Made by a program: the position numbers and the translations under genes
Assembly: GCA_020639195.1 (NCBI GenBank)
Contig: JACKHB010000004.1
Span: 496,001-560,000 of the forward strand
DNA length: 64,000 nucleotides
Direction of reading: 5' to 3'
Source of the DNA: Phycisphaeraceae bacterium
GTDB taxonomy: Bacteria; Planctomycetota; Phycisphaerae; Phycisphaerales; UBA1924
Part shown: in pieces, positions 36,081-43,950 of the stretch
Layout: each line of letters starts with the position of its first letter
Position numbering within the stretch: the stretch's first letter is position 1
Notes under the pieces: model-generated
Told to the model about the DNA's origin: nothing
Databases searched by the model: none
What the model saw: only the letters and a program-made list of their open reading frames with translations

Positions 36081-37052
36081 ATGCCTCCCGAACACGGGCT
36101 CATCACGGCGCGCGTGCTCCCGGGCGACGCGTCTGCGCGCGAACTGGGCTGGGAAGGGATCGCGCAGTGGCAGCCGGCCGATGGACCCATCTGGCTCCAC
36201 ATGGACCGCAAGGCGCCGCGCAGCCAGCAGTGGATCCGCCAATCCGGGCTCGACCCCGTCGCCCAGCGATCACTCCTGGAAGAAGACCCCAGACCCCGGG
36301 CCGAGCAGATCGGCGACGGCCTGCTGGTGGTGCTTCGCGGCGTCAACCTCAACCCCGACGCCGATCCCGAGGACATGGTGGCCCTCCGAGGATGGCTCGA
36401 CGCCAACCGCGTGATCACGCTGCGCCATCGAAAGGTGCTGGCGATCCAGGACATCCGCGACCGGCTGGCCACCGGTGGCGGCCCGAACCGTCCCGGCGAG
36501 TTCATCGTGGCGGTGGCCGAGCAGATGACCGACCGGGCCGGAGACGTGATCGACCGCCTCGAATCCGAATTGGACACCTGCGAAGAGTCCCTCGAAACGA
36601 TCAGCGAGCGTGAGTCGCGGGCGCGCATCAGCGCCGTCAGGCGCCAGGCGATCCACCTGCGACGCTACCTCTCGCCTCAGCGTGACGTGCTCGTCCGCCT
36701 GGCGAGCATGGACCTCACCTGGCTCACCGAGCGGGACCGTTGCGCGCTGCGCGACGTCTCGCTGGGACTCACCCGCCTCGTCGAAGACCTCGACGCGGCA
36801 CGCGATCGCGCGACCGTCACGCTCGAGGAACTCATGGCGCTCACGACCGAGCGCCTGACACGCCGGACGACGGTGCTCGCCGTTGCCGCGGGGCTCTTCC
36901 TTCCGCTCACGCTGATCGCAAGCCTCATGGGCATGAACGTCGGCGGCATTCCCTGGTCACAGGACGCCTCGGGCCTGTGGATCATCACCGCCTTCCTGGT
37001 CATCATCGCCGTTCTCGAGTTGTGGCTGTTCAAGAAGATGCGGTGGATGTGA
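36081..37052 (+). CDS. CorA/ZntB-family divalent cation transporter
   Basis: The product is 323 residues. A cytoplasmic domain rich in charged helices is followed by two C-terminal membrane helices, the first (VLAVAAGLFLPLTLIASLMG) leading to the signature GMNVGGIP, which forms the pore mouth. The loop after it, WSQDASGLW, is short, and the sequence NVGGIPW is closer to ZntB than to CorA, so zinc transport is the better guess. The protein assembles as a pentamer in the inner membrane. The gene follows the HD hydrolase by 36 nt. The last codon overlaps a GTG of the next gene. Confidence 0.9.
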   Translation: MPPEHGLITARVLPGDASARELGWEGIAQWQPADGPIWLHMDRKAPRSQQWIRQSGLDPVAQRSLLEEDPRPRAEQIGDGLLVVLRGVNLNPDADPEDMVALRGWLDANRVITLRHRKVLAIQDIRDRLATGGGPNRPGEFIVAVAEQMTDRAGDVIDRLESELDTCEESLETISERESRARISAVRRQAIHLRRYLSPQRDVLVRLASMDLTWLTERDRCALRDVSLGLTRLVEDLDAARDRATVTLEELMALTTERLTRRTTVLAVAAGLFLPLTLIASLMGMNVGGIPWSQDASGLWIITAFLVIIAVLELWLFKKMRWM

Positions 37053-37054
37053 GC

Positions 37055-37858
37055 ATGGATGCCGAAGCGCTTCCCGCCTCGGGACCGCCCTCGGAGCATT
37101 GCCTCAATTGCGGCGAATCCATCACGCGTCGGTACTGCGCGTCGTGCGGCCAGCGGACCGGCATCGGTCGGCTCCGCACGCGCGAGGTCGTGTCGCACGC
37201 GATCGGGCAATTCTTCGATCTCGAGGCGCCCCCGTGGCGCACGATCAGGGACCTCACGCTCCGTCCCGGCCGCGTCGCCGACGAGTACGTCTCCGGGCGG
37301 CGCATGCGGTACACGTCGCCGGTCAAGTACGCCCTGATTCTGACCGCGCTCTACGTGCTCGTGCTCGAGACGTTCAACGTCGATCTCGGCAACGCCGTGA
37401 ATCTGAAGGTCGAGGGCGGGACGCCCGAGCAGACTGCCCGGCTGAGCGCCATCCTCAGCGACGGGGTGGGCTGGGTGCGCCGGCACATCAACCTGTTGCT
37501 GCTGCTCGCGGTGCCGGCATACGCCGGCGCGCTGCGACTGCTCTTCCGACGCGCTGGGCGCAATTTCGCAGAGTGCTGCGCCCTGGCGCTGTATGTGCAG
37601 GGGCACGGCGTGCTCGCCTCCCTGCTGCTGAGCCCGCTGGGTGTGGTCGGCACGTTCGGCGGGAACGCGGCGCTCCAGTTGGCCAAGCTTTCCTTCGCCA
37701 CCTGGGCCAGCGTGGTGTTCTTCCAGAGCAAATCGCCGACGGGCGTCCTGCGCGCGGTCGTCGCCGCGATGCTCCTGATGCTCGCGCTGTTCGTGGTCGC
37801 GAGCGCGGGGGTCCTGATCTTCGTTCTGCCCGGACACCCGGCGACGGACGCGGGCTGA
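37055..37858 (+). CDS. DUF3667-like membrane protein with zinc ribbon
   Basis: The product is 267 residues from ATG 37055; a GTG at 37049 overlapping the transporter stop is possible. The N-terminus has CLNCGESITRRYCASCGQRT, a four-cysteine zinc ribbon, then an amphipathic segment VVSHAIGQFFDLEAPPWRTIRDLTLRPG and KYALILTALYVLVLE. Four to five membrane helices fill the rest. This layout is that of the uncharacterised DUF3667 family. It lies directly after the transporter gene, suggesting co-expression. Its function is unknown. Confidence 0.8.
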   Translation: MDAEALPASGPPSEHCLNCGESITRRYCASCGQRTGIGRLRTREVVSHAIGQFFDLEAPPWRTIRDLTLRPGRVADEYVSGRRMRYTSPVKYALILTALYVLVLETFNVDLGNAVNLKVEGGTPEQTARLSAILSDGVGWVRRHINLLLLLAVPAYAGALRLLFRRAGRNFAECCALALYVQGHGVLASLLLSPLGVVGTFGGNAALQLAKLSFATWASVVFFQSKSPTGVLRAVVAAMLLMLALFVVASAGVLIFVLPGHPATDAG

Positions 37859-37870
37859 CGCACACGGCGC

Positions 37871-38461
37871 TCAGGGCGACGGCCGGGCCGCCCCGAGCGA
37901 CGCGTTGAAGGCGCGGCTGCCGCCGGGCGGGATCGTGAACCACTCCCACCGCTCGGTCCCGACGAGCATGCGCGCGATCACGCTGATCTGCCCGCCGTGG
38001 AAGGCGAGGTGGTCCATCGCGCGCGCGATCGCCGCGTGGACGCTGTGCGGCACGGTGCGGATCGTGACGATCCGCTCCAGCTCGTCGGGTCCCAGAGCGC
38101 CAAGTGTGCGCTCCAGGGCCGACCAGCCCGCCTCCCAGTCTCGCATGATCGCGGCCCGGAGTCCCGCCCGCGCGGCGCCGTCGGCGGGCGGAGCCAGCGG
38201 GGCCAGTTCGGCGTCGCGATCCCGCGTTGACTTCTCGCCGTCGGCCGTCAGGAAGTCGGTGAAACGGCTCGAGAGATTCCCCGCGATGTGCCGCACGATC
38301 GTCGCGCACGAGTTCATGCCCGGCCCCGGCGTGGCAAAGAAACGCGCATCGTCGAGCTGTCGCAGGCAGTGCTCGGAAAAGGCGCGCTGGCGCGCAAACA
38401 CACCCGTCCACACCTCGATCCGCCCGCCGACCCATGGGCTGGTGTACCTATGGTCCGCCAT
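37871..38461 (-). CDS. DinB/DUF1572-like protein
   Basis: The product is 196 residues, all helical. It has NSCATIVRHIAGNLSSRFTDFLTADGEK and, later, HAAIARAMDHLAFHGGQISVIARML. The spaced histidines (first helix, MDHLAFHGGQI) fit the metal-binding four-helix bundle of the DinB/DUF1572 family. Some DinB-like proteins are thiol-dependent transferases, but no role can be assigned here. Its ATG at 38461 lies 14 nt upstream of the stop of the preceding hydrolase gene on the same strand. Confidence 0.8.
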   Translation of the reverse strand: MADHRYTSPWVGGRIEVWTGVFARQRAFSEHCLRQLDDARFFATPGPGMNSCATIVRHIAGNLSSRFTDFLTADGEKSTRDRDAELAPLAPPADGAARAGLRAAIMRDWEAGWSALERTLGALGPDELERIVTIRTVPHSVHAAIARAMDHLAFHGGQISVIARMLVGTERWEWFTIPPGGSRAFNASLGAARPSP

Positions 38462-39902
38462 CGCCGTCCTCCCGGGCGCCGTCCGGCACGGCCGCCCGCA
38501 CCCACTCGGCGATGCGCCCCTTGATCAACGGCAGCATCAGAAACAGCGGCTTGTGATCCACCGGCAGGTCGATCCGCTGCTCGCCCTCGAGCCGGTCAGC
38601 GAGGATGTTCGCGGTCGCGACCGGCACGCTCGAGTCGAACATGCCGAGGATGAGCAGTGTGGGGACCGTCATCCCCGGCGCCAGCGCGTACGGATCGAGT
38701 TGCACGTGGACGCGGTACGACTCGACCAGCGCCGCCATCGCCTCGGGCGCCAGTCGCGATCCGTCTGGCGTCAGGTCAAGCCCGCCCGTGGTCAGGTTCG
38801 ATGTGCTGGCGATCGTCAGCAGGTCCGCCCCGCCCCCGACCAGGATCATGGCCTTGACGCGATCGCCCAGTCGTGCCGCGGCGGCCGGCGCCGCGAGTGC
38901 CCCCGCGCTGAATCCCGCGATCACCACCGGCCTGCCCGCGAGATCCGGCCGGTGAGCGTCGACGTAGTCGATCGCCGCCTCCGCCGCGTACGCGTTCTGT
39001 GAGAGCGTCACATCGACGGCCCGTGCGATCATCTCGCCCTTGGCCCCGGCGTCGTCGCCCACGTGCCAAAGGAAATCGGAATCCGGAATCGGCGTCTCCT
39101 CCACCGCCGCGCCCAGCGCCTGCTCGTAGAGCGCGTTGAACAACTCATCGGGAACATCGCCGCCCCGCTCGGCGCGCGCCGCCTCGACCAGCCCGCGGAG
39201 AATCTCGGAGTGGCGCCGCTGGCGGCGCGACTCTTGCGACAGGATCTCCCGCCGATTGGGTGGATCGATGCGGGCCCGCGTGTCCAGCCGAATCACGGCC
39301 CACCCCGATTCGGCCAGGTCCTCAAGGGCCTTGGCCTCGTAGTCGTTGGCGGTCAGGGCCTCCATGCGCAGCACGATGCCGCGGCAGGGAGCCTCGGAAG
39401 GCGGCGGGATCCACATCTGGATCCCCGCGTCGAGGTGCGCATCGTCCTCGTTCGTGCCCAGTTCCAGCCGCGGATTCGCGTCCAGCCACGTCTCCCGGAT
39501 GTCTCGCATGGCCCGGGCCATCTCGATCGAGCGATCGCCAAACACCGCCCACCATGTATCGGCCACGAACGAGGCGTTGGGCTCGAACCCGCGCATCGCG
39601 AAGACGCCCTCATCGCGGGGCTTGAGCCGCTCGAACACGCGGAGCAGGCCGGTCGATGTGCGCTCGACGTGGCCGATCTCGTACAGCGGCGTGAGCGCGC
39701 CGCGGATCTCCTCGGGAATCTCCGCTGCATCCACGCCCGGACGCGGGACAAACGCGTACAGCGCTCGCGGCGAGTTCGCGCCGAGGTCATCGAGCCCGCG
39801 GGCGTGGACCGAGGGCCAGGAAGGTTCACTTGCCCAAGCGCCGCGCATCGTTGTGACGAGCACGAGCAAACCGAGTGAGGTTCTCACTCGCTTGAGTCTC
39901 AC
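38448..39902 (-). CDS. Exported alpha/beta hydrolase
   Basis: The product is 484 residues. The start is a GTG at 39902 whose last base overlaps the TGA of dus (GTGA), giving a signal peptide VRTSLGLLVLVTTMRGAWA. The hydrolase part has RGIVLRMEALTANDYEAKAL, a strand before the nucleophile elbow GFSAG (in PVVIAGFSAGALAAPAAA) and, near the end, LLILGMFDSSVPV and DHKPLF, which may provide the Asp and His of the triad. It lacks the family marks of known lipases or dienelactone hydrolases. It lies between dus and the DinB-like gene, both overlapping, so the three are one transcript. Confidence 0.75.
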   Translation of the reverse strand: MRLKRVRTSLGLLVLVTTMRGAWASEPSWPSVHARGLDDLGANSPRALYAFVPRPGVDAAEIPEEIRGALTPLYEIGHVERTSTGLLRVFERLKPRDEGVFAMRGFEPNASFVADTWWAVFGDRSIEMARAMRDIRETWLDANPRLELGTNEDDAHLDAGIQMWIPPPSEAPCRGIVLRMEALTANDYEAKALEDLAESGWAVIRLDTRARIDPPNRREILSQESRRQRRHSEILRGLVEAARAERGGDVPDELFNALYEQALGAAVEETPIPDSDFLWHVGDDAGAKGEMIARAVDVTLSQNAYAAEAAIDYVDAHRPDLAGRPVVIAGFSAGALAAPAAAARLGDRVKAMILVGGGADLLTIASTSNLTTGGLDLTPDGSRLAPEAMAALVESYRVHVQLDPYALAPGMTVPTLLILGMFDSSVPVATANILADRLEGEQRIDLPVDHKPLFLMLPLIKGRIAEWVRAAVPDGAREDGDGGP

Positions 39903-41254
39903 GCACCCGTCCCGCGCACCGCTGCCAAGTCTCCCGCATACCACTCCCCCACCACCCTCCGCCAGTCCTCCAGGCTCTCCACCCCGATCATCGCCCGGCG
40001 CACCTCCTCCCCGCGCGGATGGTGCTCCGAGAACCGGATCCCGAACTTGCGCATCGCCCGCGCCGTGTGCATCTCCGGCCGGCGCGTGCCGCGGTTGACC
40101 GCCAGCGCGATGTCGAAGTGCTCCAGCAGCACCGCCCGCTGCTCGTCGATCGTCGGTGGCTGCGGCGGCCTTCCCGCCATCATCTGCCGCGCCTGGCGGA
40201 AGATCCACGGGTTGCCGATGCAGCCGCGCGCCACGCTCACGGCCCTCACCCCCGTGTACGCGATCATGCGGAAGATGTCGCGCACGCCCCACACGTCGCC
40301 CGAGCCGAAGATCGCCCGCCCCGGATGGCGCGCCACGATCTCGCGCAGCAGATCCCACCGGCTTGGGCCGACGTACTTCTGCTCCACCGTCCGCCCGTGC
40401 ACCGTCGCCCACGCGTACCCCATGTCGAACGCCGCGCACAGAATCCGTTCGAACGACCCGGCCATCTCCGGCGTGTCGTCGAAGCTCCGGCGCATCTTCA
40501 CGCTCGTGGGGATCTCGCGCGGCACCGACTCGCGCACCGCCTCCAGAATCCGGATCGCGCCCTCGGGCTCGGCCAGCCAGTGCCCGCCGCGAGACTTGCT
40601 CGAAATCTTCTTGACCGGGCACGCGAGGTTCACGTCGATCGCGGCGAACGACGCACAGCCAGGACCAAAGAGAGAATCGTGAGCACCGGATGGGGCCGGA
40701 GCGCCACCAGCATGCCCATTGGCGCACGCAGAGACCCGGCCGCCATCGTGAGCCAGCCTCGACCGATAGGTCTCGATCTCGTCTCTGGCTTCGCGCTGCG
40801 CTCTTTGGGCTTCGCGCTCCCTCCCAACCTGCTCCCCGCCCGGCAGCCTCAGATGCTCCTGCCCCGGCGCGAGCGCCCCGTCGTACGCCAACCGCCGATA
40901 GGCCCGATTCGCACGCGCACCCTGCTCGATCATCTTGAGCGCCGCGGCGGCCATCTCCGCCGGCTCGCTCCCCATGATCTGCCCAACCAGCGGGTGATCC
41001 TCCTCTCCCCCCGGCACGTTGTCGTGCAACTCGCCCAGGTCCGCCTTGACGAACCCCCGCCCGCCGGCCAATAGCGTCCGGTCGAGCAGCGCCTCGGTCA
41101 CGCACAACGGGCAGCCGTGACGCCTCGCGATGATCCGCATCGCCGCATCGGAGTACCCCGCCAGCCCCGCCTGCACGAACGGCGCATCAAAGCCCGGAAC
41201 CAACTCCGCCAGGCGCGGGTCGAGCGCGCCCTGCCGCGCGCAGATCTCGCCCAC
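39899..41254 (-). CDS. dus: tRNA-dihydrouridine synthase with internal insertion
   Basis: Dus reduces uridine in tRNA D-loops with FMN and NADPH. Seen are QAGLAGYSDAAMR, VGQIMGSEP, the catalytic cysteine in DVNLACPVKK, SRGG, KMRR, HGRTVEQKY, FGSGDVW and VARGCIGNPWIF. The start is uncertain: no ATG lies between the divergent lipoprotein gene and the conserved part. A GTG at 41254 (452 codons) is listed, but the frame is open to about 41330. Between MIEQG and AAIDVNLACP there is an extra ~85 residues (about 116-201), rich in Arg/Glu (GREREAQRAQREARDEIE), that other Dus proteins lack. The insertion keeps the frame. Confidence 0.88.
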   Translation of the reverse strand: MGEICARQGALDPRLAELVPGFDAPFVQAGLAGYSDAAMRIIARRHGCPLCVTEALLDRTLLAGGRGFVKADLGELHDNVPGGEEDHPLVGQIMGSEPAEMAAAALKMIEQGARANRAYRRLAYDGALAPGQEHLRLPGGEQVGREREAQRAQREARDEIETYRSRLAHDGGRVSACANGHAGGAPAPSGAHDSLFGPGCASFAAIDVNLACPVKKISSKSRGGHWLAEPEGAIRILEAVRESVPREIPTSVKMRRSFDDTPEMAGSFERILCAAFDMGYAWATVHGRTVEQKYVGPSRWDLLREIVARHPGRAIFGSGDVWGVRDIFRMIAYTGVRAVSVARGCIGNPWIFRQARQMMAGRPPQPPTIDEQRAVLLEHFDIALAVNRGTRRPEMHTARAMRKFGIRFSEHHPRGEEVRRAMIGVESLEDWRRVVGEWYAGDLAAVRGTGA

Positions 41255-41332
41255 CTCCGCCGCGACGCGGGCCGGGTCGATTCCCTCGCTCCCCGGGGCG
41301 ATGCCCGGGCTGGGCGGCGTAGCGTTGTTGCC

Positions 41333-41761
41333 ATGGCACGACACGGTGGAAGGGTAGTGGTGTTGCTCGCCGCGATGCTGTCGGCGGGGTGTTCCAGCGG
41401 CCCGCGGCCCGCCGGAACTCCCTTCCCCACCGGCATGGCACAGGACCGAACGCTCGACATCCACGTCATCCGGAGCGTTCGCAAGATCGCGTTCACCAAC
41501 ACGACGCTGGTGACCCTTCCCCCGGGGCGAATCTGGGTCAATCGCTTCTACAGCCGCCCATCTGACGAGCCCATCGCGCCGGGCCAGAAAGTCACGCTCG
41601 ACCTTGCATCCTTCGTGGATGAGTTCGGCGAGCCGTTCCGCGCCGGCGGCTTCTGGGCCACCCAGCAGCCCGACGACGTGGTGCTCGTGCAGTACCAGAC
41701 CGTCGAGGGCGAGGTCCCGGTGCTGCTCGGACTCGTCGTGGTCGAGGGCAGGGGCAGGTAG
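41333..41761 (+). CDS. Hypothetical lipoprotein
   Basis: The product is 142 residues. MARHGGRVVVLLAAMLSAGCSS is a clear lipoprotein signal with lipobox SAGC. The mature part is mostly beta, with the segment TNTTLVTLPPGRIWVNRFYSR, EPIAPGQKVTLDLASFVDEFG and a Leu/Val-rich final strand. No enzyme motif is seen. It is followed at 12 nt by the PIG-L deacetylase gene and is divergent from dus. Confidence 0.7.
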   Translation: MARHGGRVVVLLAAMLSAGCSSGPRPAGTPFPTGMAQDRTLDIHVIRSVRKIAFTNTTLVTLPPGRIWVNRFYSRPSDEPIAPGQKVTLDLASFVDEFGEPFRAGGFWATQQPDDVVLVQYQTVEGEVPVLLGLVVVEGRGR

Positions 41762-41773
41762 GAGCGGGACTGC

Positions 41774-42514
41774 ATGGCCAACATCCTCGTCATCGGCCCC
41801 CATCCTGATGACCAGGAACTCGGCATGGGCGCGACGATCGCGCTGCTCGCAGAGCAGGGCCACGACGTTCTGCTGCTGGATATGACCAACGGCGAACCCA
41901 CGCCGTTTGGCGATCCCGTGACCCGCGCCAAGGAAGCCGAGGCCGCCCGCGCGATCCTCTCGCCCGACGCGGCCAGGTTCCCCGGATCACGCCCCTTGCG
42001 GCGCGTCCTGCTGGGCCTGCTCAACCGGCGCGTCGAGCACGGCATCGGGGCGCGCCACGCGGTCGCCGGGGTCATGCGCGCCCACCGTGCCGATGTCGTG
42101 TTCATCCCCTTCTTTGAGGACGCCCATCCCGACCACATCGCCACCACTCGAATCGCCGAGGACGCCCGCTTCGACGCCAAGCTCACGAGCCTCGACCTCC
42201 CGACGCCCGCCGGGCTTGAGCCCGGCCCTCCGATCTACCCGAGATGGCTCTTCTACTACTACTGCACGCACCTGCGCCACATCGCCAGCCCGAGCTTCCT
42301 GATCGATGTGTCCGGACACCTCGACCGCAAGATCGACGCGATCAACGCGTACCACACGCAGTTCGTGCTGCCCGAGAAGAACCGGCGAGTCGTCGAGTGG
42401 GTCCGCCAGCAGGCGGGGTACTTCGGCTCGCGCATCGGCGTGGACGCCGCGGAGGGATTCTTCACCCGCGAGCCCATCGGCCTCCGCGACCTCTCTGGTA
42501 TCGTGGGGCTCTAA
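41774..42514 (+). CDS. PIG-L family deacetylase (BshB1-like)
   Basis: The product is 246 residues. The zinc site is PHPDDQELGMG with His and two Asp residues, and the second part is EDAHPDH. The middle has MTNGEPTPFGDPVTRAKEAEAA, a variant of the TDGE...R..E.. motif in the family. PIG-L enzymes remove N-acetyl groups from GlcNAc derivatives. BshB1 does so in bacillithiol synthesis, and the length and HPDH motif agree. No bshA or bshC is in the window, so a sugar or cell-wall substrate is also possible. Confidence 0.88.
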   Translation: MANILVIGPHPDDQELGMGATIALLAEQGHDVLLLDMTNGEPTPFGDPVTRAKEAEAARAILSPDAARFPGSRPLRRVLLGLLNRRVEHGIGARHAVAGVMRAHRADVVFIPFFEDAHPDHIATTRIAEDARFDAKLTSLDLPTPAGLEPGPPIYPRWLFYYYCTHLRHIASPSFLIDVSGHLDRKIDAINAYHTQFVLPEKNRRVVEWVRQQAGYFGSRIGVDAAEGFFTREPIGLRDLSGIVGL

Positions 42515-42526
42515 GGGAGCCCCGCC

Positions 42527-43945
42527 ATGACCCCGATGTTCGTGTGCTCGATGTGGATGGCGCTCCAGCCGACGGCCCAACCGCCAGAGCCCTCCGCCCT
42601 GCGCGTGCTCTGGAGCGTCCCGCTGGACTCGGCGAGCTTTGGAGGCGGCGCCGCGGCGGACGTCAACGGCGACGGCATCACCGACATCGCCTTTGCCACC
42701 TACTTCGGCGATGCACGCGTGCGCGTGCTCTCGGGCAAGGACGGGTCGGAGATCTGGTCGTGGCACTCGCCAGACCGCGCCGACGACTGCTACGACGCCT
42801 CGTGCCGCTTCGCCGACGTCAATGACGATGGGAAGCTCGATCTGGTGGTTCCGTGCTCCTCCGGCTGCCGCGTGCTGGCCTTTGATGCCGCCACCGGTTC
42901 GATCCTGTGGGACACCTTCGTCGGCGAGGGCGACTGCATCGACACGCCGCCGTGGATCGGAGATGCCGACGGCGACGGCGCAACAGACATCGTCGTCGGC
43001 ACATTCAAGGCCCGGATGCACGTCGTCCGCGGCTCCGATGGCACGCTCGTGCGCACGATCCCGATCGCGGAAGCCGGCGCGGTCCAGTCCGGCCCGTTGG
43101 TCATGGACGTCAACGGCGACGGCGTCAAGGACTTCGTCGGCGCCATCTTCTCGCGCGACGCCGCGAATCACGGGCTGTACGCCGTCAGCGGCGCCGACGG
43201 GGCTCGCCTGTGGCGGGTGCCCGTCGGCCAGAGCGTCTACCACGGACCGAGCATTGGAACGGCTCGCGAGGGCGGCGCGCTGTGCATGGCCTTCGGCGCG
43301 TACGACGGGCGCGTCTACCTCGTGGACCCCGGCACCGGCGACACGCTGTGGTCCAGGCGCTCGGGCAGCCGCTACATCATGTCGCCGACGGTCATGGCCA
43401 AGATCGACGACTCCGGCCTGGATCGGGTGATCGTCGCGTCCGAGGCCGTCGAGGCGTTCGACGGCCTGGGCGAATCGGTGATGCCGCCGCGCCCGGTTCG
43501 AGACGATGCGCCCGGCGATTCGGTCGCCCGCGGCGTGAGCCTGGCGGACCTCGATGGTGACGGCGCCCCGGACTTCGCGTACCTGACCGGAGGCGGGCTG
43601 TTCCGCGTCGTCGGACGAGACGGGGTCCTATACGAGTTCGACGCCACCGCGATCTGCGGGGAGGGGAGGCTCTCGCAGGCATCGTGGCACGGCCCGACGC
43701 TGGCCGACTTTGACGGCGACGGCCTGCTCGACGCGTTCTTTGTTGTCGGCGGCGGGATGGCCCCGGGCCCCGACGGCTCACCTCCCAAGCGCTACGGCAT
43801 GGCGCTGTGCGTCACCGGCTTTGCGGGACGCGCCTCGGCGACCAACGGCTGGTACATGCTCCGCCACGACGCCCAGAACACCGGCAACCCAGCCACCTCG
43901 CTCGATCCGATCCTTCTCGAACACCTGCCGCTGCCGAGGAACTAG
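42527..43945 (+). CDS. FG-GAP/VCBS repeat protein
   Basis: The product is 472 residues. A short hydrophobic start (MTPMFVCSMWMALQP) may be a signal peptide. The remainder folds as a beta-propeller of FG-GAP/PQQ-like repeats: ADVNGDGITDIAFA, ADVNDDGKLDLVVP, GDADGDGATDIVVG, MDVNGDGVKDFVG, ADLDGDGAPDFAY and DFDGDGLLDAFF, each with a calcium-binding Asp/Gly turn, alternating with W-x-x-P blades. It resembles the propeller of the DUF1028 protein at 8224 but has no catalytic or dockerin part. It follows the PIG-L gene by 12 nt, so the three genes from 41333 look like one operon. Confidence 0.8.
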   Translation: MTPMFVCSMWMALQPTAQPPEPSALRVLWSVPLDSASFGGGAAADVNGDGITDIAFATYFGDARVRVLSGKDGSEIWSWHSPDRADDCYDASCRFADVNDDGKLDLVVPCSSGCRVLAFDAATGSILWDTFVGEGDCIDTPPWIGDADGDGATDIVVGTFKARMHVVRGSDGTLVRTIPIAEAGAVQSGPLVMDVNGDGVKDFVGAIFSRDAANHGLYAVSGADGARLWRVPVGQSVYHGPSIGTAREGGALCMAFGAYDGRVYLVDPGTGDTLWSRRSGSRYIMSPTVMAKIDDSGLDRVIVASEAVEAFDGLGESVMPPRPVRDDAPGDSVARGVSLADLDGDGAPDFAYLTGGGLFRVVGRDGVLYEFDATAICGEGRLSQASWHGPTLADFDGDGLLDAFFVVGGGMAPGPDGSPPKRYGMALCVTGFAGRASATNGWYMLRHDAQNTGNPATSLDPILLEHLPLPRN

Positions 43946-43950
43946 CGCCC

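Noticed and set aside
34509..36242. 577-codon open frame on the minus strand
   Set aside because: Shadow of the HD hydrolase gene, whose helices and HD motifs are on the plus strand.
33767..38000. A ybeY gene expected after phoH and the HD hydrolase
   Set aside because: No frame with the conserved H-x3-H-x5-H motif of YbeY was seen; the following genes are a CorA/ZntB transporter and a DUF3667 protein.
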